Of a stretch of 6,546 bases of DNA, positions 1 through 5,757 are shown piece by piece (positions within the stretch are counted from its first letter, which is position 1; each line of letters starts with the position of its first letter). A program made the translations under genes and the position numbers. Below the pieces are notes generated by a model. That model had not been told where the DNA came from, did not search any database, and saw only the letters and a list, made by a program, of their open reading frames with translations. Origin of the DNA: Methanosaeta sp. NSP1 (GTDB lineage: Archaea; Halobacteriota; Methanosarcinia; Methanotrichales; Methanotrichaceae); contig NOLC01000233.1 in NCBI GenBank assembly GCA_002256595.1, forward strand, positions 1 through 6,546, written 5' to 3'.

Positions 1-13
1 CTCCCGGCAGATT

Positions 14-33
14 GAAGTGTCTTCCACTTTTTT
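14..33 (+). terminator. Terminator-like hairpin plus T-tract at the left edge
   Basis: AAGTG (15-19) can pair with CACTT (25-29) across a five-base loop, and the stem runs straight into six T (28-33). Archaeal termination depends mainly on the T-tract, so this would suit the end of a gene entering from the left. Consistent with that, the first bases read in frame as L-P-A-D-stop (stop TGA at 13-15), which could be the tail of an upstream gene. Only four codons are visible, so that gene cannot be confirmed. Confidence 0.35.
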
Positions 34-65
34 ATATATTAATTATTATTATAAAACTATTAGGC

Positions 66-74
66 TTTATAAAA
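66..74 (+). promoter_or_regulatory. Candidate archaeal TATA box for the small secreted protein gene
   Basis: TTTATAAAA, preceded by AGGC, lies 60 bases before the ATG at 134. Transcription would start near 95-100 and leave a leader of about 35 bases that includes the AGGTG ribosome-binding site at 121-125. The whole stretch 28-120 is AT-rich and contains other TATA-like strings (for example 32-39), so the exact box is uncertain. Confidence 0.35.
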
Positions 75-133
75 TCCGCTATAGTTCTCTATTTACCTTT
101 GAAAATATAATAGTGATAATAGGTGTGCTTCCA

Positions 134-322
134 ATGAAAAGGACCTCGATTCCGACAGTTGCCATCTTAATTCCGCTTTTTTTAACTTATGCCAGCGGAG
201 AGCCTTCGCCGATCCAACCCATTAGCCCTCTGATGGAAGATCGGGAGCAATCAAACTGGCCACGGCCAACCCTCACTAAAGGTCGGGGTGTTCGTGACCC
301 TCCGCGCTTTCAATGGAATTGA
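134..322 (+). CDS. Small predicted secreted protein of unknown function (62 aa)
   Basis: I do not recognise a family. The open frame extends back to 17, but I chose the ATG at 134 for two reasons. AGGTG (121-125) sits eight bases upstream and matches the archaeal ribosome-binding consensus. The protein from there also begins like a secretory signal: basic MKR, a hydrophobic core at about residues 6-19 (IPTVAILIPLFLTY), then a small-residue ASG stretch before E23. The mature part would be about 40 residues, rich in proline and charged residues, with no cysteine and two tryptophans, ending FQWN. It would be exported as a peptide or held by an uncleaved signal anchor. The upstream 39 codons in frame are AT-rich with many Tyr and Ile and look non-coding. 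The stop codon is five bases from the end of the convergent dehydratase gene, so the two transcripts must overlap at their 3' ends. The function is open, and it may not be expressed. Confidence 0.5.
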   Translation: MKRTSIPTVAILIPLFLTYASGEPSPIQPISPLMEDREQSNWPRPTLTKGRGVRDPPRFQWN

Positions 323-327
323 AAAAT

Positions 328-1566
328 CTATGCCGATCTGCGATCCTTTCCTGATAGATAATAATTGAGCTGATCGGAGATTATGTCTCTCAGGTTGGAT
401 TTGACTGTATAGCCAATAGCTTTTATCTTTCTGGCGTCGGATAGGAGTATGGGGACCTCAGCCGGCCGGAATCTATTGGCATCGAAATTGACCTTGATAT
501 CCCCTTTATTGGTCTGAACAATCATACCAAGATCTTCGGGCACAAATTCCAGTTCCTCTTTCAGCATCAACTCATCAATTCTGGTTCTTTCAAAATTCGT
601 TCCGAAAATCCTCGATTCTTCCTTGATGAGCGGCTCAGCCACAGCCTTGTCTCCTGAAATTGTCTCGATTCTTTTTATCTCATAGCCGGCGCATTCCAGA
701 CTCAATAGCAGAAAGCTGATGACTGAGTTCGTTCTTTCCGATCCCTGGTTATAGACTTGGCCATATTCTCCCTTTTCGGCCAGAGTGATATAGCCGTCGA
801 TTATGTCCGAGACATGGCTCCAGTCCCTGAAGGCATTCACATTACCGATGCTTAAAAAGTCGATCTCTCCGAATTTCAGTTTCATGACCTGGCTGGTTAT
901 GGCCGAGGTTACAAACATCGCTCCCCGGCCAGCTCCCTCATGATTGAATGCTCTGGACACCACGGTCTTGATGCCATACGAGTGCCAGTAATTTCTCATC
1001 AGGTAGTCGCCATAGACCTTGCTCACAGCATAGGGGGACATTGGTCGGAGTGGATTTTCTTCAGATATGGGAATCTCTGGAATTCTCTGGGGCTCTGGGA
1101 ACACTGCTCCATAGCGACTCTTTGCCTTATCATATTGCTTGGCAGAGGAGATGACCAGACCGTATTCCTCGCTGCTCCCGGCAAAGACAACAATCGGATC
1201 AGCATCTTTTAGCCGGATTGCCTCCAGAAGATTGGCAGTTCCACAGCAATTGGAGCCCATGGTCTCCAGAGGATCGGAAAAAGACCTGGGAATGAAGGAC
1301 TGTGCACCGAAATGAAATATCATATCCGGTGAGCTTATGGAAATAGCATTTCCCAGGCTGGAGATGCTTTCCAGATCCCCCTCGATCAGATTGATGCCTT
1401 TCTCAATCTTTTGTCTCTTGATATTGAAGGGAATTTGCCCATCGGAGCGTCTTCTGACCAGACCATATACATTGGCGTTTCTGTCGATAAGCTCTCTGGC
1501 AAGGTGGGAACCGACAAAACCGCTGATTCCGGTTATTAGGATATTCTTCTCGCAGCCCATATTCAT
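328..1566 (-). CDS. GDP-mannose 4,6-dehydratase-family NAD(P)-dependent sugar epimerase/dehydratase, extended form
   Basis: This is a short-chain dehydrogenase of the extended (GMD-like) group. The Rossmann motif TGISGFVG (residues 12-19) is followed by VRRRS (37-41), the arginine-rich stretch that GMD enzymes use for NADP. The active site is visible as GSSEEYG (130-136) and Y179-x3-K183 in SPYAVSK. Further GMD signatures are FNHEG (207-211), GNVNAFRDWSHV (241-252) and RFRPAEVPILLSDARK (365-380). Family members convert GDP-mannose to GDP-4-keto-6-deoxymannose in the cytoplasm, the branch point to GDP-rhamnose, GDP-fucose and related deoxyhexoses. A GDP-6-deoxy-4-keto-hexose reductase role is an alternative within the same family. 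At 412 residues it is about 50-60 longer than typical GMD. The extra length lies near 137-166 and 312-355. M3 (ATG ending at 1560) is an alternative start, with AGGA ten bases upstream against four for M1. It is divergent from the glycosyltransferase pair, which fits glycan precursor supply. Confidence 0.88.
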   Translation of the reverse strand: MNMGCEKNILITGISGFVGSHLARELIDRNANVYGLVRRRSDGQIPFNIKRQKIEKGINLIEGDLESISSLGNAISISSPDMIFHFGAQSFIPRSFSDPLETMGSNCCGTANLLEAIRLKDADPIVVFAGSSEEYGLVISSAKQYDKAKSRYGAVFPEPQRIPEIPISEENPLRPMSPYAVSKVYGDYLMRNYWHSYGIKTVVSRAFNHEGAGRGAMFVTSAITSQVMKLKFGEIDFLSIGNVNAFRDWSHVSDIIDGYITLAEKGEYGQVYNQGSERTNSVISFLLLSLECAGYEIKRIETISGDKAVAEPLIKEESRIFGTNFERTRIDELMLKEELEFVPEDLGMIVQTNKGDIKVNFDANRFRPAEVPILLSDARKIKAIGYTVKSNLRDIISDQLNYYLSGKDRRSA

Positions 1567-1583
1567 TCAATCCTATTTTATAA

Positions 1584-1597
1584 TAATATCAATATTA
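1584..1597 (-). promoter_or_regulatory. AT-rich palindrome in the dehydratase promoter region
   Basis: TAATAT-CA-ATATTA is a perfect 6-2-6 inverted repeat centred 25 bases upstream of the dehydratase ATG, at the distance expected for a TATA element of a leaderless or very short-leader transcript. A second AT-rich box (1575-1583, TTATAAAAT on the minus strand) is too close to the ATG to be the promoter for this start. Whether the palindrome is the TATA region, a regulator site or chance in AT-rich DNA cannot be decided here. Confidence 0.3.
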
Positions 1598-1736
1598 GAC
1601 AGTAATCGATGAGATCGGGACAATTTCGGCCTTCAAATCCATGTGGCATGTCATCGGTATCCCATGCTAAAACTGGATTTAAAGCTAACCCCCTGCCGGC
1701 AATCCTTCCGCTAATCGATTGTCAATGAGAGCAGGG

Positions 1737-1746
1737 TTATAAATAA
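1737..1746 (+). promoter_or_regulatory. Candidate TATA box for the glycosyltransferase operon
   Basis: TTATAAATAA preceded by CAGGG is the best TATA-like string before the GT4 gene. A start about 25 bases downstream would give a leader of about 70-75 bases. ATTTAAAG at 1677-1684 is a weaker alternative. Confidence 0.4.
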
Positions 1747-1837
1747 TCCTGAAGAAGATCCAACTCAAATATGAGCCGGCCCCCGGCAAGAGAATTATAG
1801 CCATGAAATTGATGGATGAGTCGCCAGAGAGAATGAA

Positions 1838-2965
1838 ATGCAGTCTGCTATGAAGATATTGCATACGCCTGTTCGGCTTTATGCCACCGGCGGTGTAGAG
1901 AATTATGTCCTCAACCTCACCAGATCACTGGCAGACCTGGGCCATGAGGTCAGTGTTATCTGTTCGGAATCGGCCAGAGATATGGACTGCGATCCAAGGA
2001 TAAGGGTCATGCCTCTCAAAAGCTGGGGCCAGATCGCCAACACCAATATCACACCCGGGCTTCCTCTGGCGCTGGCAAAGGAGAATTTCGATGTCATGCA
2101 CACTCATCTTCCTACACCCTGGAGCGCTGACTGGAGTGCTTTGGCCTGCCTGGCCAAAAATAGGCCGCTGATCTTGACCTACCATAATGATATAGTGGGA
2201 GCAGGCATGGCCCGGCATCTGGCCCGGCTTTACAATGCCACAGCACTCAATCTGCTCTTGAAGAAATCGGCCAGGATTCTGGTAGCCAGGCCCAGGCATG
2301 TCTCTTTCCATCTAAAGCCTTATATGGATAAGGTGGAATTTGTGCCCATTGGAGTGGACACACAGCTATTTCATCCCCGAAAAGCGGCGGAGGAGTGTGA
2401 TATCTTCTTTTTAAGCGTCCTGGATAACTTCCACCTCTACAAGGGGCTGGATGTGCTGCTTGAGGCAATGCAGGCGGTTCGGGCAGAGCTGCCTGAGGTC
2501 ATGCTGTCGGTAGGGGGGAGCGGAGGGCTGCTGGAGCATTACCGCCATAAGGCAAAGGCCATGGGTCTGGAGAAGAACGTGAGGTTTGAGGGCCGCGTCT
2601 CCCAGGGGAGGCTCCTCGAGATCTACAATGGCTGCAAGCTCTTTGTGCTCCCCTCCCTTTCTGCGGCGCAGGAGGGATTCGGGATTGTGCCTCTGGAGGC
2701 TATGGCCTGCTGCCGTCCCGTAGTGGTTACTGATATAGTGGGTGTGGCAGAGGATGTGCAGAAGAGCGGAGCGGGGATCGTGGTAAGGCCGGGGGATAGA
2801 GGGGCTCTGGCCCGGGCCATAATCTCTATCATCTCTGATGGGGTGAAGGCAGATACAATGGGACAGGCGGGAAGGCATCTGGTGGAGGAGAAATATAGCT
2901 GGAAGAAGGTAGCCCTGCAGGTGGAGAGGATTTACCGGGAGGCGGCGGAAGATGCCCAAAATTAG
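1838..2965 (+). CDS. GT4-family (GT-B fold) glycosyltransferase
   Basis: This 375-residue protein has the two Rossmann-like domains of GT-B enzymes. The N-terminal acceptor domain shows the glycine-rich ATGGVENYVLNL loop (residues 16-27), HEV at 36-38, MHTHLPTP (87-94) and TYHND (114-118). The C-terminal donor domain starts near VPIGVDTQLFHP (169-180), carries YKG with K202 for the donor phosphates, and has the E-x7-E motif as E279 and E287 in EGFGIVPLEAMA. Family 4 enzymes are retaining and use nucleotide sugars, often GDP-mannose or UDP-hexoses; donor and acceptor cannot be told here. No membrane segment is seen, so it should work in the cytoplasm or at the inner membrane face. The ATG at 1838 has only a weak purine stretch (1826-1832) upstream. 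M5 at 1850, where the protein reads MKILHTP, is an equally natural start for the family but has no ribosome-binding site. Its last 14 bases overlap the next glycosyltransferase gene. Confidence 0.92.
   Translation: MQSAMKILHTPVRLYATGGVENYVLNLTRSLADLGHEVSVICSESARDMDCDPRIRVMPLKSWGQIANTNITPGLPLALAKENFDVMHTHLPTPWSADWSALACLAKNRPLILTYHNDIVGAGMARHLARLYNATALNLLLKKSARILVARPRHVSFHLKPYMDKVEFVPIGVDTQLFHPRKAAEECDIFFLSVLDNFHLYKGLDVLLEAMQAVRAELPEVMLSVGGSGGLLEHYRHKAKAMGLEKNVRFEGRVSQGRLLEIYNGCKLFVLPSLSAAQEGFGIVPLEAMACCRPVVVTDIVGVAEDVQKSGAGIVVRPGDRGALARAIISIISDGVKADTMGQAGRHLVEEKYSWKKVALQVERIYREAAEDAQN
2938..2942 (+). promoter_or_regulatory. Ribosome-binding site for the GT2 gene inside the GT4 coding end
   Basis: GGAGG ends nine bases before the ATG at 2952 and lies in the last codons of the GT4 gene. 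It fixes the GT2 start and implies translation of the two genes from one message. Confidence 0.75.
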
Positions 2966-3896
2966 CGTTGTTGTGGTCAATTTCAACGGCAAGAGGTTTC
3001 TGGATGACTGCCTCCTCTCCCTGGCCGCCCAGACCTACAGAGACTATGAGGTGATAGTGGTGGACAATGCCTCCCAGGATGGAAGCGTGGAGCACATAAG
3101 GTCTCGATTTCCCTGGGCCAGGATAGTCGCAAACAAGGTCAACCTCGGCTCTACGGGAGGAAATAACTCCGGGATTCGCGCCGCTTCAGGGGAGTTCATA
3201 GTCACACTCAATAACGACACCCGGGTGGAGAAGGATTTTCTGGAGCTCTTGATCGGTCCCATGTCCGACCAGAGCATAGGAATATGCGGCAGCAAGATGG
3301 TGTATCCCGATGGAAGGATCAACTCCACCGGCCTTTGTCTCTCCCGCAGCGGCGCTTCCTGGGACCGGGGAGCATCCGAGGATGACCGGGGCCAGTACAA
3401 CCGGCAGGAGGAGATCTTCGGTGCCTGTGCCGGGGCGGCTTTATTCCGCAGCAAGATGCTTCATGAGATAGGCCTCTTCGACCAGGACTTCTTCATCTTC
3501 ATGGAGGATATCGACCTGACATTGAGGGCCCGCTATGCAGGCTGGAGATGTGTCTATGTTCCTGGTGCCATTGCCCATCACCTGCATGGGGCCACCGCCG
3601 GGGTGGGGTCGGATCTGGCGATCTATTACGGCAACAGAAACATCATGTGGCTGCCGGCCAAGAACTATCCTCTGCCCTTTTTGATCGCATCCCTTCCCTG
3701 GATCCTGGGCAGGAACCTCATGGTTCTGCCCTATTACGCCCTGAAGGGCAAGGGCAGGGTGGTATTGAAGGCCAAATGGGACGGCCTTATGGGGCTGCCT
3801 GGAATGCTGGCTAAGAGAAAAACCATTATTCGAAAGGTCCCCTGGAGTGAGGTAAGGAGATACATCAGCACCTGGGCCAGCTCCAGGCGGGCCTGA
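2952..3896 (+). CDS. GT2-family (GT-A fold) glycosyltransferase, rhamnosyltransferase-like
   Basis: This 314-residue protein belongs to the GT2 group that includes WbbL-like rhamnosyltransferases (COG1216 type). It opens with ISVVVVNFNG (4-13) and VIVVDNASQDGS (34-45), the nucleotide-binding half with D38. NLGSTGGNNSGI (64-75) and the metal-binding DxD equivalent NND (87-89) follow. GACAGAALFR (157-166) and the acidic MEDIDL (184-189), which supplies the catalytic base, complete the active site. YYGNRN (225-230) is also typical of the group. A hydrophobic stretch at about 240-262 probably sits on the membrane, and the tail is basic. The enzyme would transfer a sugar from a nucleotide donor with inversion onto a growing lipid-linked or surface glycan. 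The 14-base overlap with GT4 shows one operon. The divergent dehydratase suggests a 6-deoxyhexose such as rhamnose as a possible donor sugar, but that is inference. Confidence 0.92.
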   Translation: MPKISVVVVNFNGKRFLDDCLLSLAAQTYRDYEVIVVDNASQDGSVEHIRSRFPWARIVANKVNLGSTGGNNSGIRAASGEFIVTLNNDTRVEKDFLELLIGPMSDQSIGICGSKMVYPDGRINSTGLCLSRSGASWDRGASEDDRGQYNRQEEIFGACAGAALFRSKMLHEIGLFDQDFFIFMEDIDLTLRARYAGWRCVYVPGAIAHHLHGATAGVGSDLAIYYGNRNIMWLPAKNYPLPFLIASLPWILGRNLMVLPYYALKGKGRVVLKAKWDGLMGLPGMLAKRKTIIRKVPWSEVRRYISTWASSRRA

Positions 3897-3931
3897 GGTC
3901 TATCAATTTGGCCCGAAAGCCTTTCTCCATT

Positions 3932-4423
3932 TCAGATGTTCTCTCCCTGATATCTCCCGGAATACAGCTTCTCCGCCTCTTTTTCCAGCCTGAGGAATAT
4001 AAGCTGCATCAGCCGGGCATTCTTCTTCAGCCTCAGTCCCGCCGGATTGTAGACCACCAGCAGGCTCTGGCTCCTGCCCCGGTATCCGGGATCCCAGAGG
4101 GCTGTCTCCAGAGCCGCTCCGCATCTCAGCAACGATGATCGAGCCCGAGCCAGGGCGGCTGCATCACTGGGAATGCTTACAATCTCATTGAATGTCGCCA
4201 GGTAGGCTCCAGGAGAGAGGCTTATCCAGCCGGAAGAATCGAAATCCAGGGGCTGGACATCTGGAAGAGCCCTCTCTTTGTTCTCAAAGGCCAGCGCGCC
4301 AGCGGAGACGAAGCGCTCAACCTTCTGCAGCGTCAGCTCCAGGCCGCACATCTGGGTCTGGGCCTCCCTGTCGATCATATCTTCCACCAGGGCCTGGGCC
4401 TGCGTTCCTGCAATTATGCTCAT
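3932..4423 (-). CDS. dut: Deoxyuridine 5'-triphosphate nucleotidohydrolase (archaeal dUTPase)
   Basis: It hydrolyses dUTP to dUMP and pyrophosphate, keeping uracil out of DNA and supplying dUMP for thymidylate synthesis; dUTPases of this fold work as cytoplasmic trimers. The 163-residue length is usual for archaeal enzymes. Family motifs appear in order: PGAYLATFNEIVSIP (71-85), ARSSLLRCGA (94-103, the phosphate-binding RSS), DPGYRGR (111-117), NARLMQLIF (135-143) and YSGRYQGEN (154-162) at the C-terminus. The related dCTP deaminases carry a catalytic glutamate just after the DPG(Y/F)RG region. Here that stretch reads RSQSLLVVYNP with no acidic residue, so plain dUTPase is favoured over a bifunctional enzyme. 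The ATG start has AAGGTGAT (4428-4435) five bases upstream, a near-perfect archaeal ribosome-binding site. The gene ends 35 bases from the convergent GT2 gene and is divergent from the DUF1614 gene. Confidence 0.88.
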   Translation of the reverse strand: MSIIAGTQAQALVEDMIDREAQTQMCGLELTLQKVERFVSAGALAFENKERALPDVQPLDFDSSGWISLSPGAYLATFNEIVSIPSDAAALARARSSLLRCGAALETALWDPGYRGRSQSLLVVYNPAGLRLKKNARLMQLIFLRLEKEAEKLYSGRYQGENI

Positions 4424-4435
4424 ATCAGATCACCT

Positions 4436-4450
4436 TGAGATCGGATCTCA
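4436..4450. promoter_or_regulatory. Perfect 7-1-7 palindrome upstream of dut
   Basis: TGAGATC-G-GATCTCA is a perfect inverted repeat touching the dut ribosome-binding site, in the divergent dut/DUF1614 gap. Further GATC copies lie at 4426-4429 and 4464-4467. It could be an operator for a dimeric regulator, or a hairpin in the dut leader that affects access to the ribosome-binding site. Neither has direct support beyond the symmetry and position. Confidence 0.45.
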
Positions 4451-4512
4451 TCTTTCCCTTCAGAAGATCTGTCCGGGCAATAAGCATTGTGCAGGGGGAG
4501 GTCGGGAAAGCT

Positions 4513-4521
4513 CTATTAACC
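4513..4521 (-). promoter_or_regulatory. Weak TATA-like box for dut
   Basis: On the minus strand GGTTAATAG lies about 90 bases before the dut ATG. Transcription from it would start near 4490 and include the palindrome in a leader of about 65 bases. The box is a poor match to TTTATATA, and no better one is present in the gap. Confidence 0.2.
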
Positions 4522-4543
4522 ATCAGCAGGGATAAAATCCTTT

Positions 4544-4547
4544 GGTG
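4544..4547 (+). promoter_or_regulatory. Ribosome-binding site supporting a TTG start of the DUF1614 gene
   Basis: GGTG ends eight bases before the TTG at 4556. The frame is open only back to a stop at 4517-4519 and contains no ATG or GTG in that stretch. This site is the main argument for the rare start over the in-frame ATG at 4595, which falls inside the first membrane helix. Confidence 0.5.
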
Positions 4548-4555
4548 CTCCGACC

Positions 4556-5308
4556 TTGTTCGAACTGCTCCTCCTGCCGCTAACCCTGGTTTTGATGCTG
4601 CTGATACTGCTAGCTCCGCTCATCTTCATCTACCTCTTTCTCCGCCTTTCCGAGACCGCCTTTGAGATGGTGGGATTCTCTCACTGGCATGCCACGTTAG
4701 CCGTCTTCGGCTCCATATTGGGAAGCATGGTGGACCTGCCGCTCACCTCAACCATATCCGCCTATCCGGAGTGGTATGTCGCTCTCATGGGCTTCTTCTC
4801 TGCAGATGCTTCGGCCGGATTTCATCCCCTCATCCTGGCTGTAAACCTGGGCGGATGCATCATTCCCCTGCTCGTCTCCGCTCACCTCATCTTTCGCCAT
4901 CAGGTCAGCCTGAATAAGGCACTGTTTGGTGTGGGCGTCGTGGCCATAATCACCTATGAGGCGGCAGCAGCCATTCCCGGAGAGGGCATCGTCCTGCCAG
5001 TCTGGCTTTCTCCTCTCCTGGCTGCCCTCGTGGGCCTGATACTGGCCAGAGGTTTTCGCCGCGCCCCGCCCATCGCCTACATCAGCGGCACCCTGGGAAC
5101 CCTGGTCGGCGCAGATCTCCTGAGCCTTCTCACCCCAGGAATTCTGCCGGCTCTCTCTCCCCTGGAGCTGCACCATGCCAGGCCGCTGGTCCTATCCATC
5201 GGAGGGGCAGGGATATTTGATGGCATATTTCTGACCGGGGTGATAGCCGTGCTGCTGGCCACGGGAATAGTCTGTCTCTTCCGGGGAAGCTGCAAAGGTG
5301 TGCGGTGA
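4556..5308 (+). CDS. DUF1614-family multi-pass membrane protein
   Basis: This 250-residue, very hydrophobic protein matches what I recall of DUF1614 (PF07758), common in methanogens and other archaea and of unknown function. Conserved-looking stretches are GSILGSMVDLPL (52-63), AVNLGGCIIPLLVS (95-108), ITYEAAAAIPGEGI (132-145), AYISGTLGTLVGADLL (174-189) and SIGGAGIFDGIFLTGVIAVLLA (214-235). I count about seven membrane segments: roughly 3-30, 45-62, 92-113, 122-140, 147-165, 173-192 and 211-242. Acidic and polar residues inside the helices (D60, E135, D187, D222) and many glycines hint at a transport or channel role, or at an intramembrane enzyme, but nothing establishes one. The start is TTG with GGTG eight bases upstream. 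The stop codon overlaps a small GTG-start frame, suggesting an operon. It is divergent from dut, with no obvious functional tie. Confidence 0.82.
   Translation: MFELLLLPLTLVLMLLILLAPLIFIYLFLRLSETAFEMVGFSHWHATLAVFGSILGSMVDLPLTSTISAYPEWYVALMGFFSADASAGFHPLILAVNLGGCIIPLLVSAHLIFRHQVSLNKALFGVGVVAIITYEAAAAIPGEGIVLPVWLSPLLAALVGLILARGFRRAPPIAYISGTLGTLVGADLLSLLTPGILPALSPLELHHARPLVLSIGGAGIFDGIFLTGVIAVLLATGIVCLFRGSCKGVR
5297..5300 (+). promoter_or_regulatory. Ribosome-binding site at the overlap start of the small membrane ORF
   Basis: AAGGTG (5295-5300) within the last codons of the DUF1614 gene ends four bases before the GTG at 5305. It matches the archaeal consensus and is the main evidence that the following short frame is translated. 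The spacing is on the short side. Confidence 0.45.
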
Positions 5309-5478
5309 AATTCTTGCATGGTCTTTTCCACCTTACTCTGGCAATTTCCCTTGTCATGCCTCTGATCATGTTGCCTCTCTCATTCTGGAGAGTGATCTTT
5401 CTCATCTATTTCTCCTGCTATAATTTTCCATCTATACCAGAGATCGATTTGCTGCGATGGTATGCAGCGAGGGCATAA
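5305..5478 (+). CDS. Possible small membrane protein (57 aa), GTG start overlapping the DUF1614 stop
   Basis: The frame starts with GTG at 5305, sharing the four bases GTGA with the upstream stop codon, the classic arrangement for translational coupling, and has AAGGTG just upstream. It runs 57 codons to TAA at 5476-5478. The product begins MKFLHGLFHL and is hydrophobic over about residues 7-40 (LFHLTLAISLVMPLIMLPLS, then WRVIFLIYFSCY), enough for two short membrane segments or one hairpin. It ends in a more polar tail with IPEIDLLRW and AARA. Base composition stays like that of coding DNA through this frame and turns AT-rich right after its stop. Against it: pyrimidine-rich DNA gives hydrophobic frames by chance, the start is GTG, and I know no homologue. 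If real, it is a likely partner or accessory subunit of the DUF1614 protein. Confidence 0.42.
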   Translation: MKFLHGLFHLTLAISLVMPLIMLPLSFWRVIFLIYFSCYNFPSIPEIDLLRWYAARA

Positions 5479-5757
5479 ACAGGGCGCCATCTAGAAAAAT
5501 ATAGCCTAAAGCTGAAAAATACTAAACTGAGTATTTATAATAAGCTAGATTTCAAAGAGTACAAAAGCCGATGATTTCTGCAATAGAGAGTTATTGCTTC
5601 ATTATCCTATTGAAGCAGATAGCACAAAAGCTTAAATACCTATGGAAATCCCTTCTTTGCCTGGGCCGTCTGCTCCCTTTCTCATTATCGATAAAGAGAC
5701 TCCTTGGCTATGCTTCAATCACAGCAATTTAATTCAAGAGCGAGTCATCAGGAACCA
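5479..5757. other. AT-rich convergent intergenic region
   Basis: These 279 bases lie between converging transcripts. TTTATAATAA (5534-5543) and CTTAAATA (5631-5638) are TATA-like boxes on the plus strand. TGCTTCA (5595-5601) and TGAAGCA (5611-5617) form a seven-pair stem with a nine-base loop, and TGCTTCA recurs at 5711-5717. ACCATTAATGGT (5754-5765) is a perfect 12-base palindrome across the stop codon of the next gene. A 39-codon frame (5642-5761) has no ribosome-binding site. No gene is convincing here. Confidence 0.55.
5624..5638 (+). promoter_or_regulatory. Orphan archaeal promoter-like element
   Basis: CAAAAG directly followed by CTTAAATA resembles an archaeal BRE-TATA pair. Transcription would start near 5660, running right into the 3' end of the gene on the opposite strand. 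No ORF with a ribosome-binding site follows, so it would make a short non-coding or antisense RNA, or be a chance match in AT-rich DNA. Confidence 0.3.

Larger units (their letters stand above)
1567..1837. other. Divergent intergenic region between dehydratase and glycosyltransferase genes
   Basis: These 271 bases separate two divergently transcribed genes and must hold both promoters. I see AT-rich boxes at 1575-1597 (leftward), ATTTAAAG at 1677-1684 and TTATAAATAA at 1737-1746 (rightward). The octamer TAATCGAT occurs twice, at 1603-1610 and 1712-1719. Only very short frames occur. One of 39 codons on the minus strand (1685-1804) has no ribosome-binding site, and one of 16 codons on the plus strand (1803-1853) runs into the glycosyltransferase start. 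I see no convincing gene or RNA here. Confidence 0.6.

Noticed and set aside
17..133. N-terminal extension of the small secreted protein from 17
   Set aside because: The stretch is AT-rich promoter-like DNA, starts inside a terminator-like hairpin and has no ribosome-binding site. The ATG at 134 has AGGTG and gives a proper signal-like N-terminus.
1685..1804. 39-codon minus-strand frame in the divergent gap
   Set aside because: No ribosome-binding site, no recognisable protein features, and it lies across the likely promoter of the glycosyltransferase operon.
3932..4423. dCTP deaminase or bifunctional DCD-DUT assignment
   Set aside because: The acidic residue expected just after the DPGYRG motif in deaminases is not present, while the C-terminal YSGRYQGEN fits archaeal dUTPase.
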